Source: Chara braunii (lineage: Eukaryota; Streptophyta; Charophyceae; Charales; Characeae). From it: a stretch of 52,440 nucleotides of DNA. This document shows, one piece after another, positions 33,017 through 45,308 of this stretch (its first letter is position 1; each line of letters begins with the position of its first letter). Made by a program: the position numbers and the translations under genes. Location of the stretch: NCBI GenBank assembly GCA_003427395.1, contig BFEA01000556.1, positions 549,990 to 602,429 of the forward strand, given 5' to 3'. The notes under the pieces are model-generated. The model was not told where the DNA came from. It saw only the letters and a list, made by a program, of their open reading frames with translations, and did not search any database.

Positions 33017-33689
33017 ATATATTTTGTTTTCGGAATTTTTTGAGTTTTTTTTTTTTTTTTTTTTTTTGGCCATTCGGGCTTCGGACAGACTATCCGGGGA
33101 GGACGTCCGACCAGTTGTCCGATCGGACAACCCCAGACGGTCAGGGGGGTCCCGAACATCTGATTTGGTAACCTAGGCTTATTTAGCATTCAGTGATCCC
33201 GTTTTCTCATACACAGGCTCTACATTTGTTCTTTTTTCGTGCACTCGTTTTGATTTGTCGTTCGAGCAAACGTGTCTTTTGTTTATAGTTCTTACACGTT
33301 GTTCAGACGGGCACGATTCTACTTTTTTGTGCAGATTTAATCTTTGACTTCTCTTCTAGTATGAATCCTCGAGAGATTCGGATTGTGTTACTCAAGTGAT
33401 ATTGCATGCGTGGATGTTCAAACAACATGTGAACTTTGCTTGTCATGTATGGATGTTTATTTGCCCATACTCTTAACCCTATCTCTCAACTAAAAATTGT
33501 AAATATTTTATTGTCAACTGTCGTCTCATATGTAAGTGGGTACCTCCATATGGTTATGTGGCATGGCGCTGTCTTCTTTTCTATGGATGTTGGGCGCCTT
33601 GAAATTGTCTCGTATACAGAAAACATCGTAGCGTATCTCCTCCCACGTAAAAATGCATGCACAATTGACAACCCCCAGCCCACCCCCCC

Positions 33690-33915
33690 TTCCTCCACGA
33701 TGGCCCTCCCAAGAGCCTTAAGTCACTCCCCCCCCCCCCCACGGGCGTTAAACCTCCCTCCCACGGCCCTCCATTCCCCCTCCCACGACCATTAAGCCCC
33801 CCTCCCCCCCCCCGGCACCCTCTCACCAATTTTTTTTTAATACCAAAACGGGGTTGCGCATAACAACCCCCCTCCACACAATTTCAAATTCGCGATTTGA
33901 AGGGGGGGGGGGGAA
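33690..33915. repeat. C-runs and G-run region
   Basis: Several runs of 6-12 C (33690-33820) and a run of about 12 G near 33902-33913 lie in non-coding DNA. The minus strand could form G-quadruplexes. Confidence 0.6.
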
Positions 33916-33954
33916 TTTTTAAGAGACCCCCCTAAATAGTGAATATCTTCATAA

Positions 33955-35155
33955 TTTTCAGGTTACATTAACTGGTGATCGGGGGGGTCCTTTCGGACCA
34001 TTCATGGTCTTCACCACTTGTGGTTCTTTCATGATTTTCCGGTTGCATTAGTAGGTGGCCGAGAGGAGTGTTTTCATACCATTGATGATGTTCACCACTT
34101 CAGGTTTATTCATGATTTTCAGCTTGCATTAACAGGTAGTCGGAGAGGGTACGTTCACACCATTCATAATGTTCGTTATTTCAATTTCATTCATGATTTT
34201 TACGATACTCATTATGCATCACGGAGAGGGGGGGGCTTTCATACTATTCATGATCTTCACCACTTCAGGTTCGTTTATTATTTTCATGATGCTCTTTATG
34301 CATCATGAAAATCGGGGGGGGTACTTTTAGACCATTCGTGGTCTTCACCACTTAAGGTTTGTTCATTATTTTCATGATGCTCTTTATGCATCGGGGGGGG
34401 GTACTTTCATGCTATTCATAACCTTCATCACTTCAGGTTCGTTCATGATTTTTATGATATTTTTTACCCATCACGAGAATCATGAACGAACTTGATGTGG
34501 TGGAGACCATGAATGGTCCGAAAACACCTCCCAAGGTGACCGAGAGGGGTGTTTTCATACCACTCATGATCTTCACTTCTTCAGGTTCGTTCATGATTTT
34601 TCTGATGTTGTTTATGCATTTGGGAAGGGGTGCTTTCATACCATTTATGGTCTTCACCACTTCAAGATCGTTCATGATTTTCATGATGCATAAAGAGTAT
34701 CTGAAAGCAACACGTCGGTGGCGGGAGGTGGTGCTTTCATGCTATTCATGATTTTCACCACTTCAGGTCCGTTCATGATTTTCATGATGTTTTTGATGCA
34801 ATATGAAAATCATGAACGATCTTGAAGTGGTGAAGACCACAAATGGTTTGAAAGGCCCCCACTAGTGGTCGGAGGGGGCGTTTTCGTGTCATTCATGATC
34901 TTCACCACTTCAGGTCCATTCATGATTTTCATGATGGTCCGTATGCATCATGAAAATTATGGACGATCTTGAAGTGGCGAAGACCATGTATGGTATAAAA
35001 GCACCCCTCTGCTGCTCGGGGGGTTACTTTCATACCATTCGAGATCTTCGCCACTTAATGTTCATCCATGATTTTCATGATGCTCTTTATGCATCAATCA
35101 TGAACGATCTTGAAATGGTGAAGACCATGAATAGTTTGAAAGCACCCCTCTAATG
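33955..35155. repeat. Palindromic satellite, cluster 1
   Basis: Tandem, imperfect copies of a unit whose halves are inverted repeats. One arm is GGTGCTTTCATACCATTCAT, then ATCTTCACCACTTCAGGT, then CGTTCATGATTTTCATGATG. A short centre near CTCTTTATG follows, then the complementary arm ending ATGGTATGAAAGCACC. Arms are about 55-60 bases. Some units hold only one arm. The same satellite forms cluster 2 at 45309-46500. Confidence 0.85.
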
Positions 35156-38131
35156 GTGGGGCAACCCGAATACCCTTACAAGGGTATTTGGGCATGTTTT
35201 GCAGCTCACAGGAAGAGCACGCCTGACGATATCTGAGGGCGCGTCCCATTTGTATTGATTAGAGAGTGTGTGGGCGTGCACTTTGTGGGCACGCGCTAAC
35301 CTGACCGAGCCTGGGTCGAGGAAGGCCATGCAACGCCGGTAGAACAAGTGTAGAGGTTCCGAGGCGGCCACAGCCTCGCACGTACGGGCGAAGTTACGAG
35401 CGGCGTCGCGTTGACCGGGTAGGACTGTGCCCAGAAAAGAATGTAGTTTGACTTGCGGGGGGCCGGCATATCAAGGTCACGCCACGTAGAGCTACATGTC
35501 TGCGTCAACGATAGCAAAAGTCGCCGCGGGTGTTAAGCGAGGGCGGCACTAAGCAGCGCCATGAGCGGGGTTTTTCGGCGGAGAGGTGGTAGAAAGGCAT
35601 CGTAGCAGGCTGTAAGGAGCCCGACACGCCGCCCTGCCGTAGTTGAGCCGGCGCAAGTGGTGAACCGGCGGAGCTATGCCTTCAGGATTGCCAAGTGCAG
35701 CCTTAGGGGACCAAGGACGGAGGCCGTACGTGGGAAAAACGACCTGAGGTACCGTTTGCTGGCCTGGGCTGGCTGGCCATGCCATTCATATGGAGGGCTG
35801 TGCCTACTACCTCTGGGGTGGGGCTTAGCCTTATAGGTTATGTCATCACATTACCACCAGGTAGATCTTGGGATTGAGGCCAGCGCAGAATAGCAGAGCA
35901 ACATGGGAGCCAATTGAGGGGTTGAGGATCTTATAGGATTATCCCTTTTGGTTTTGCTGAGGGGAGTCCAGCCGCGGGCCCGTGGGGAAGGGCCCAGTTC
36001 CAACGGTCTCCCTCCCCCGTTTTTTTTTTTTCTTCCGCTAATATTTCTTAATTCTGAGTTTTTTCTACTCTTATTTTCAATTTTTATTTTTTTAGTTTTA
36101 TTATTATTTATGAAGACCGGCACCTGACTCCGGGACCGGCCACGGGGTTTAAGTGCCCAGTTAGCCTAGTATACCCACGAAACACCGAGGTGCCAGGACC
36201 TGCAGCAAGCCCACCGGCCTAGCTCCACCACGAACTACGGCCGGGGTGCCGTCCTTCGGGAGGTCGTGCGCAAGAGGAGAAAGAGGTTTTTTTATTATTA
36301 TTATTTTAATATAGTTTTTTTGTTTTGTGCCTTGCCCGTCGTTTTTTTAGCCAGTCGTAGCTTGGAGACCGGCCTATTTAAGGCTGGGAGTCGAGAGAGG
36401 GTGGGCTGATCCTTGCTCATTCTCCAGGTCGGTCGGATGTACGGGCGAGCGTTGTCTGAGCGGTGTGGAGCTGAAGGAGAGGCAGAGTGACGGGGAGGTG
36501 ATGGGGGAGACGAAGAAGGTGGTGAGGAGAGGAAGGATTAGAGAGAGGGGAAACAGCGCAGAGGAACGCAGTACCACGAAAGGGGGAACACCTGCCGACC
36601 GTGTTCCCCGTCATGAGCACGCTGCTGCGGGTGGCGAGCACCCCGCCTCTCGTAATCATCATCTCCATCTTGGATACTGCTTGATGTCGTGCCCATCTTC
36701 GAGCCCGTGGACGTGGAAGAGAAGATCGTACCCATAGTAACTACACCGCTGAGGCGCAAAGAGTACCTGGCGACTCACGACCGTCGTCTGCCCGCTGGTC
36801 GCCTCCATTTCGTTGGCTGTCCTCTTCCCACTCGTAGGACCTGGTGCATGTCCTCGCTATGCCGCTAGGACCATATGAACTTGGCTGGGAAGGCGACCAG
36901 GCGCAGTGGGAAGATGAGTGAAGATGGCGAAGGTGAACTGAAGCCGGTCAGCGAGTAGTAAGGGAAGGGCAGAGCTCACGCATCTCCGGGCGGATTAAAA
37001 CAGAAAAGAAATGAACCTGGGCGCTGATCCGCGCCAGGTGCATCTGAAGGGAGCCACGGGAAGATGGTGAATGGAAGAGGAGAGAACGAGGATGGAAAAT
37101 GATGGTCTTGCCGATTCTTCGTGGAAACGGACAGGGAGAACTGGTAGAGGAGGTATTCTGAGGCGGGCGATGCGGAATCCGTAGTTAAGCTGGTGGAAAA
37201 TTAGAAGGGAGGGTGAATCTGGCCACTAAAGGGCGCTAGGTGCGTGCAATGGAAGCGCATGGCGTTGTGACAGGAAGAGGTAGCTATGGTGAAGCAAGGA
37301 GGACATAACTCAGGCGTTCTAAAGTAGAAACAGGGACGGTAGGATGTTAGGTGGGGGTAGGAGTAGGGCGAATCTGGGTATGTAGGTAGATTTTGGGATC
37401 GAGAAAGAGGTGAGAAAAAAAAAAAAAACAAGTGCGCGGGAGTGTTGGGCTAGTAGCTATGGTGAGGACAAAAACTAATTATCTCACCCGATTCTTCACG
37501 AAATCAGGCAAACTAAGACACTACACTGAGGTTTAAAGGCGCTGCGAGTTGAATGGGAAGGTCAGATTCGACGATCAAGCCCGAGATTAATTACTGTCGG
37601 CCGAATGAGGTGCGAGGAGGGAGATATGGGGAGCGTGGATACGAGGAGGGAACGAGGACGTGCAAAAAACTAAGGAGAGACAACGAGGGGGCAAGAGCTT
37701 AATAAAGGGGGGAAGAGAATAGGAGGTAGGAGACTCACCTGAGGAGAAGCTGCGGGCAGCTTACGGGGGCGGCGGTACGGCCTTGTCGCATATGCCAGCC
37801 GGGCGTCAGCGGGGCGCTCAGCTTCGCGCCTGGCCGGGTTCTAGTTGAAGGGTTGTTCCCATCCCGCCCGAGTTTGGGCGTAGCAGCAGCGCCAGCACCC
37901 TTCCGTGTTCCAGCAGAGGGTTCATAACTCATAGTGGGCCCAGCGGCAAGCGGTTGTGTTGCCAATGAACCTTCCCAATTCTAGCGGGAGATTCATTCTA
38001 AATTTTTGCACATGTAGAGGGTGACTGGTGGCTAAAGAGTTGCTCGTCAGCCCGATCTTGGTGCCTCGCTCCCGGATTAGCTGATCACAGTGGTGATCGG
38101 TACCCTTTGGGTCCTACAGTAACAGCAACCA
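35156..38131. other. Unassigned non-coding DNA
   Basis: Moderately GC-rich with short hairpins (such as ATACCCTTACAAGGGTAT at 35170). I see no conserved frame or RNA gene. Two T-rich tracts lie near 36020-36110 and 36287-36345. Confidence 0.4.
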
Positions 38132-38137
38132 AAGAGA

Positions 38138-38207
<70 letters not shown>
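38132..38207. repeat. (GA)n microsatellite
   Basis: An almost pure GA tract with one C interruption. Confidence 0.97.
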
Positions 38208-38210
<3 letters not shown>

Positions 38211-40671
38211 CAGCGAGCTCTTACTGCAACCGAATTATTGAAGTGGGGCTCACCCGTGCGTTCGGCCAAATTGCAGGTTGTTTTTATATATATATGTCAC
38301 TATCCATCCTTATCACAGTCCTCGTCTGTGTCCCGCCTGTGACCTTCCTTCATCGAATCTCGAACAAACCCGGCCAAACCTACGGCGAGGTGCATTCGTA
38401 AATCATGGAGTTGCGTCCTGCTCTGGTGATTTTGTTCCAAGTAAACCAGTTTTTCTTTCTTTAATATCTGAAGGAGTTCGGTTGTACTAACGGTCAGATA
38501 CATTATGTTTAATGGGGAAGCTATGAGTAGGCGGGGAGTATACTGGTCGCATGACTGAGGCCGAACTACTGATCTGCCCAGTCTACATCCGTGTATGTGC
38601 TACTGCCTGGACAACGGCTCAATCCCACTTTGCATGCTTGGTAACTGAGGGAGGGCCGTCCCTGTTGCGGGAGCAACTCCGTCTATAGTCACCTCGGAGT
38701 TACTCCCACGAATATGGAGCTTGCAGTCGGGCTGCAACGTTTACCTTCGCCTCGGTCCCTTTTTTTTTTTTTTGTATAGTGTCATCGTCTGTGTGGCTGC
38801 TGTGGAGTTGAGGTTCCCATACTAGTGCTTCGCTGGCGTTATAAAACATGGTTGATAGGGTAGTCTGTGCGCTGTTGCCGACAGTGGCGGTCTGTGGAGA
38901 CCTATTGTTGTTGTGAGTGGGTGCCAAGAACAGGCTGGTGCTGGATCAGTTCCTTGGGCCTACGGGTGCTGTGGGTAACTATGGACTGTTGCACACAGGA
39001 GCTGCTGCAGTTGTCCTTATGAGGTACCCCAGTCCCAAGAGGTTGAACCTTTTGTCTTCGCCTGTACTACAGGTCACAGCCTGTGCCCGGGATTGTGGCT
39101 GGAATTTGGGAGGGGCATATTGTTGGCCTCTGCGTCCAGCCGTTGGGTATGTGCTGAACTAATACTATGCTTGTCAGCAGGGACAGATACGGATTCCGTT
39201 GTTACTGTGATACTGCTGCTGCTATCACACTCAGCAAGCGGTAGGAAGTAGTTTTCAGAGCCCTAAGGCAGAGGAAGCATTCTAACTGCTACCGTTGCGG
39301 TGAAGGGCGTTGTTCCAAGCTGTGCATCACTGCTGAGCAGGCACCATCCCTCGCAGTGCACTACGGCAGTACACGGTTACTATTTCTCTTGACGACAGGG
39401 TTGTGGCTACTGCTGAAACAAACCGCCGTTATACAAAGGCTGGGTGCCAGTACTGTACTAAACAACTGTTACTGTGCTAGGCACTATTTGGGGCGCTGTT
39501 GTTGAGCAGGACGTCCTTCCTCATTAGGGACAGCAACAACATAAGGCCTAAGAAAGGGTGCAGTGTGAGGAGGGGGAAGTGCTGTGACTTTGGGAGTGGG
39601 ATCAGACCTTGCCAGGGGGCTTAGTGCTGCAGTTTGGAGGTCCACCAGGAGGCTGCGTTTTGTTCACCAACTACTACTGCTGCTACGGACAGGGGGTAGC
39701 TTGTGTTACAGTTCCAAGCCTGGCTATTATTTGGAGGTTGCTCCATGCTTTGATCCTGCTGCCGTGTGGTGTACGTGATCCGCTGCTAAGTGTCGCGCGT
39801 GCGGACCGATGTAGGCTGCCACAGCACTGGTGGACTGTGTACGAATGAGAAAGGCTGCTGCTGTGACTTCAAGGGCTGTTAAGGATCTGCTGTGGTGTGT
39901 TGTGCACGATCCGGTGCTACAGGTTGGGCACTATTGATCGCTGCTGGTGGGCAGTACGGACTACAGCTACATACCACTGCGGCTTTTGTTGGATGCTAAC
40001 GGGCCGACGGGCTTCTGGGTACGACGGCTGTCTGGACGGCAGGACTACAGATCTATGTCGAGCATCGGAGAGGTAGTGCGAGAGTAGTGATTGGGCTGCG
40101 AGGAGAGACTGTTGATCGTAGCCTGGAGAAATAGGGGCGGTCGTCAGGGGGGTTGAGTTCGGCAGTTGGCTTCAGGAGTTAACAAGTTGTTACATTGGCC
40201 ATCATTGCGGGGCCCTCAGGCGCATCAAGATAACAAAAGGCCCTCTCCAATGAGATTGAGCGCACCCCTCTTGTATCTGAGAGTCTGAACTTTCTTTCGC
40301 TGCCTTTCTCAGTTTAAGTCTGGTCTGAGGTTACGAGAGGAGGGCGGCACGCGGGATTGAAACCCGTAGGACCGCGCCAAGGTTTTTGTGGGAGGTTGCC
40401 CCACCGATTGCGGGAGCTCTGCCGGGACCCAGGCGGGGTTCTGGAGGCAGAGAACACTCAGGTCTAACCCTCGATTTACGCGTGTGATCCTATCACTAAA
40501 CTATATTATCCTATTGCTATTAGACATGACTATAAGTATGACTGGAAAGGATATCTGATTGATTTGCTTGTTTAAGTTCAGGACATTGCTTTGCAGAATA
40601 AATTGACAAGTATTTATTGATAATTAAGATTAACTGATTGAATTCAGACAGCACGAGGATTGTAATTATGT
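38208..40671. other. Unassigned non-coding DNA
   Basis: No long conserved frame. It is rich in CTG/TGCTG motifs around 39200-39950. A CGGGATTGAAACCCG hairpin at 40352-40366 resembles a tRNA T-arm in shape, but no tRNA can be built around it. Confidence 0.4.
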
Positions 40672-42300
40672 GGCGGAGGCTGGGCGAACGCATAAGTTGC
40701 GGGTTGTTCAGTCTTTCGCACTTGTTTTATTTGTTATTTGGCAGGCTAGGCTACCCATAAGTTGGGTAGTCTAGTTTTATGTTGTATGTGACTGTATAGG
40801 CTGGTCAGACACAACATAAGTTGTTTTGTATGGTCATATGCCTTTCGTCGTTTGTTCAGGCAGAGGCTGGACTCCTCATAAGTTGAGGAGGCTCAGCCTA
40901 TGTGTATGCCGAAAGTTTAGGCTGACCAGTCTCACCATGAGTTGGTGAGGTCTGGTCATACGCCTTATGTCGATTGTTTAGGCTGAGGCTGACCACACCA
41001 TGAGTTGGTGTGAATCGGTCTTATGCTTTATTGTTCAGGCAAGACTATTCACACCATAAGTTGGTGTGGTCAAGTCATGAGCTGTCATCATTAAAGCGAA
41101 TCAGAGTATATAATGTGATACAATTACCTATTATGTATATTCGTGGCAGGTTGGGCGCCATAAGTTGGGAGATCCAACCATATAAACCGGTAGCAGACAA
41201 AGCAGAGGGGAAAAAAAATTAAGAGTATAAAATGGTGTGGTAACTTTGGGCAGGCTGACTCATCCATAAGTTGGGTAATTAGTCCTATGTCCTTGATAAC
41301 ACAAAGCAGAGAATTATATAAAGCTTGGATATTTTCCCCTTTCTAAACATAACTGGCGTCTGGGTGGGGATCCTCGTGAGTTGAGGTGACCTGACCACTC
41401 GTCTGAAGGAAGAAATTGGTTGTGAAACTTATTTATTTGATGTAGTTGTGTTGCGGAGGTCAGACGAACGCATAAGTTGCGGGCTGTTCGGTCACACGCG
41501 CTTGTTGTTGTTTTAGACAGGGCTAGGCTATCCATAAGTTGGGTAGCCTAGGCATATGCTATATGTCACTGTATGGGTTGGCCAGACACAACATCAGTTG
41601 TTGTGTCTGGTCATATGCCTTTTGTCGTTGTTCAGGCAAAGGCTGAGTCCCTCATAAGTAGAGGTGGTTCAGTCTTTTGTGTATGCCGAGTGTTTAGGTT
41701 GATCAGGTCTCATCATGAGTTGGTGCGCCCTGGTTATACGCCTTATGTCATTTGTTCAGACAGAGGTTTATCATAACATAAGTTGTTGTGGTAAGTTCAA
41801 GGCCTTATGTCCATAAAGTTGAACATGGTTGTATTGCGAAGGGCTGGGCGAACGCGTAAGTTGCGGGTTGTTCGGTCGTTCGCGCAAGTGGCTTTGTTTA
41901 GGCTGGGTTGGACTATCCATAAGTTGGGTAGCCTGGCTCTACGCCGTATGTAACTGTTTGGGCTGGCCGGACACAACATAAGTTGTTGTGTCCAGTCATA
42001 TGCCTTTTGTCGTTGGTTAGGCAGAGGCTGACCCCCATAAGTTGGGAGGTTCAGTTTTATGTGTATGCCGAATGTTCAGGCTGACCAGCCTTACCATACG
42101 TTGGTGCGGCCCGATCATACGCCTTACGTCGGTTGTTTTGCAGAAACTGGTCACACCATAAGTTAATGTGGTTTGGTCTTATGCGTACGTATATTTGTGT
42201 TACCAGGCTAGGGCACCATAAGTTGGTGTGGCCTAGTCATATAAACTGGCAGGTCAGTCACATCCATAAGTTGGGTTGGCTGACTCTATGTCTTATGTAA
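40672..42300. repeat. Array of 24 covarying hairpins with CATAAGTTG core
   Basis: Cores (CATAAGTTG or one- to two-base variants) start at 40691, 40756, 40815, 40877, 40936, 40999, 41055, 41159, 41265, 41375, 41471, 41533, 41592, 41653, 41714, 41777, 41855, 41918, 41977, 42036, 42095, 42157, 42217 and 42265. Most spacings are 56-66 bases. Each core has a 5-base loop (TAAGT) closed by A-T and a stem of up to 14 pairs. Stems differ between units but still pair, for example CTACCCA with TGGGTAG, ACACAACA with TGTTGTGT, CTCACCA with TGGTGAG. A six-hairpin order repeats three times, starting at about 40672, 41452 and 41835. Linkers often contain GCC ... GGC, which may form a second small stem. There is no coding potential. 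Confidence 0.85.
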
Positions 42301-42599
42301 GGAAGGGTAAAAAGGGAATAATGAGGGTTTTTGAACGAACTATGTGGCCTGGAAAAGAACCATGTGGGATTGTGAGAGATGTTTGCGCTTGCATGCTCGT
42401 GGACTCTCACTTGGGACATCTTTTGATAGAGTAGTTACTGTAGATGCTCGCCGAGTGCTGGAGCCATAGGTAGGTAAGATGAATGATGAGAGGGAAGTTT
42501 GGGATGAGATAGGACTGACTCTGCTGGGGGCTGGGATCAGCGTTGGCTCATGGCCTCATTCAGAGGGCATGTGGATCAATATTGAGTCTAAGTTGTCAA
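42301..42599. other. Spacer after the hairpin array
   Basis: A short open frame at 42479-42664 has no recognisable motif. Nothing else is seen. Confidence 0.4.
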
Positions 42600-45305
42600 G
42601 CAGGGATCAGGAGTTAGCCCCAAGTATAGTTTTGCTTTGCAATTTGACTTTCAGCTTTGTATAAATTTTGGCAGTCTACTTTTCCTACGGGTAGCGCTGC
42701 CGAAATTTCTGCAAAACTGAAAAGAGCTAGTCATATTCAGGTTCCTAGAAATTCTGAAAAGGCACTTTTCCTACGGGAAGGACTGTCGAAATTTTGGGAA
42801 ATTTGGAGAGTTATAATATTTTAAGTTAGACCAATCTTAGAATCTCAACCCTGAGTAGGGGAGGTGTTATTGAACCTCTCAGAAGCTGAGTAGGAGCTTA
42901 GTAGAGGAGTTAGGATGTGACTTAGGAGGATTACTCCCTACTTAGGCTAAACGCTGAAATCTCTTTAACCTGTGTTGTGGTACAGGTCGTGCGTATTGAT
43001 TGAAGGTGTGACTTGGTCAGCCTGACTATTTTTCTGTTATCACTGATAACAGGTCGGTTGTCGATTCGTCGGTGCACGATTCAACCTCTCATCCTCTTCT
43101 GTCTCTCAACCTAAGGCCTTGGCCCTGACTGGTTTTATGTTTTCTTGGGTTTTCACCCAGATTCTTTGTAAATTGTCATTTTCTTAAAAGACTGAGTATC
43201 TTTGTTTGGAATGGTGGGGAAAAGGTTGGGCTTGTGTGCATAAGGCAGGGTGTGAGTTGCAGAAGGCTGAAAAGTTGATCCTTTTAGTGTGTGTTCTGTT
43301 GGTTGATCCTTGTGTGTGTTCACAAGTATGTGTGAAACATGTTGAATGATTGTGGTATTTTGGTTGTATTGAGTTCAGGCGGGCAAGCCACATAACTATT
43401 GTGAGACTGTATCATCACTTAACTCTTCGTCTTTTTAAGTGTTATGGCATTTGAGTATGTCCCTCGCGTAGCCCTCACACGGCTGCACGAGCACATACTT
43501 ATGTCTTCTATATTCTTGCGTGATTTCAATTGGTGGGACGATAAGGGTCCAGGCGTGAGCCAAAATATCACGAAAACGACGCGTAAAAAAGGTCATAAGG
43601 TCGGTCCATCCTATGGGAACGTCGCGCTCGAGCGAGGAAATGTTCCGAGCGTTGGGCTGCCTAAAGGGCTTGACCTGAACGCTATCCACATGCCACCCCA
43701 TAAACGATTCGTATAGTTGGTGCGCGGTGAGTCATGGGCCAAGGCGAAATAGGGAAAAGGCATAACCTTTCTCTTCATTTTCGCGTTGGCCCCACTTACT
43801 TGTTAAGTTGAAAAGCCGGACGTATTCCTGGGCCAGGGGTTCGAGGTCTTTGTCGGGAAGAACCCAAAGTCCAACCCTCTAGCAAGGGATTTTTGCCTGC
43901 GCACAGGGCATAAAAACCCTGCCCACCGGACTGCCTAGCTTCAAGGCTAGGGGTGCCGCAGGGGCTGAACGACGTGTCCTTCAAGCCGTTCAATATTGCG
44001 AGGGACGAACCCCCACGATATATTCCTTCAGCCATTCAGTATCGCGAGGATATTTCAGCGACCGCTTGAGTGAGACAACATTGCTGGTCGGTATGGGAAG
44101 GCCGAGGACCCGCACGGATTATATCGAATCCGGCACGCGGCGCCAAGCGGATTCTCACACCGAACAATTTATGGGTCTGGCATTGAACGTAGAATCGCGA
44201 TACGGTCGGCGTTGCGGAGATGCGCGGAAGGGCCTCGCGCCCGAGCATACGACGCATTGAGCGTCGACTCGCTCAAGGGTCTGAGTCAAGCCTTAGGAAC
44301 ACACAACTCCGTAGCAACTCACCACATCGCATCGAGAAAACTATCGGGGAGGCATAGGGACTCAATATGGGTTAGACTAGGTCGACGCCTTTATATCGAG
44401 CCTTGTCCTCTTTCTATTTTCTTATGGTTGGACGTTGTAGTCCGTGACAGCCGTCAAAGTCAAACCCCTTGACTTCTGCCACCACAGGCGTGAAACCTGT
44501 GTACCACCCACTCTGCACAGGGTGCAGAAGAGGGTGTGTGGTCTTCAACCGCGCATAACGGTTGTCTAGCGCAGAGAGATTAACCCTTGAAGCGCTTGTC
44601 AGCCGACACTTGAGTGTCGAAAGGAACCCTCAAAATCTCTGAGGGTCTCCTGGACCTGGGTACCACATAATACCCCATTATTGCAAACACTTGTAAGCGC
44701 ACGCATGACTGGCTGGTATGAGAAATCCGTGCGATCGCGCGATTCTTTGTACTAAATCAGCATGCGACGCCTACCTAATTTTTGTACCAAAAGGTTATGG
44801 GTCCAGTACTAAAGGGACTGGGAGTGTTGTGTTTTTCTTTTGCTTTGGTGCATGAGTGTGTGAACGTGGGTTACTTAAATTTTGCTTTAAGTGGTGTATC
44901 GCGTGGTGTGCGTAGAGCGTCCTAGTCAACCGACGTCAAGTCGAGCTTGGGACCTCAGCCCCCCAGTGTCGTCGATTTGCGTACGGGTCCGATTTCGGGC
45001 GTTGACCGCGCGTACTCTATGCTACAGCGAACGAGAAACGCCCTCGGTTGGGCCACCTCTGCAATTGCATTATAAAAGTCTTCGCATGTGGTTCAGTAGC
45101 TCGGCAGGGATACACCCACCTAAGGGATGGTGACAGCTCCCGCAGGTGGAGGTAATGCTGCCTCGCGTGACTCTGTCCTGTCGTAGGGACTCGCGAAAGG
45201 TACGGCTGGCGCACTCGGCCGGAGCGGCAAACGCTCTCCGCAATAAGTCCTGCATAATCCTGCGTGACGCGGCCGGGAGGGTCCCCGTGCGGGACCGATG
45301 CGCTC
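42600..45305. repeat. Structured non-coding segment, copy 1
   Basis: It shares ordered blocks with 46850-48990. These include the TTTGTATAAATTTTGG / CTACGG region (42655-42800), GTTATCACTGATAAC (43037), the block from GTTGGACGTTGTA (44427) through small hairpins to GGTTATGGGTCC, and the GCGCACTCGGCCGGAGCGGC block (about 45209). Hairpins include CGACACTTGAGTGTCG (44604-44619), CCCTCA/TGAGGG (44627-44645) and AACCG/CGGTT (44547-44563). About 1 kb (43440-44400) has no counterpart in copy 2. No coding frame is conserved. Confidence 0.65.
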
Positions 45306-45308
45306 GAC

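Larger units (their letters stand above)
32145..33173. mobile_element. Possible Mutator-like TIR element
   Basis: TAGGCTTATTT (11 bp) flanks the segment as a direct repeat at 32134-32144 and 33174-33184. Just inside, GTTACCAA on the left faces TTGGTAAC on the right, followed on both sides by related GTCCGA, GACGTC and CGGTCAGGGGGG blocks. An 11-bp duplication would fit Mutator-like elements. The terminal match is short and the inside is simple repeats plus an assembly artifact, so this is tentative. Confidence 0.35.

Noticed and set aside
40352-40366. tRNA gene suggested by a T-arm-like hairpin
   Set aside because: The loop is ATTGAAA instead of TTCGANN, and no acceptor stem or anticodon arm can be placed around it.
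40672-42300. CRISPR array
   Set aside because: The repeats are not identical, there are no unique spacers of fixed length, no cas genes are present and the context is eukaryotic.
43430-45300. rRNA, organelle insert or hammerhead ribozyme
   Set aside because: I see no recognisable rRNA block and no CTGATGA ... GAAA hammerhead core. Folding alone does not identify it.
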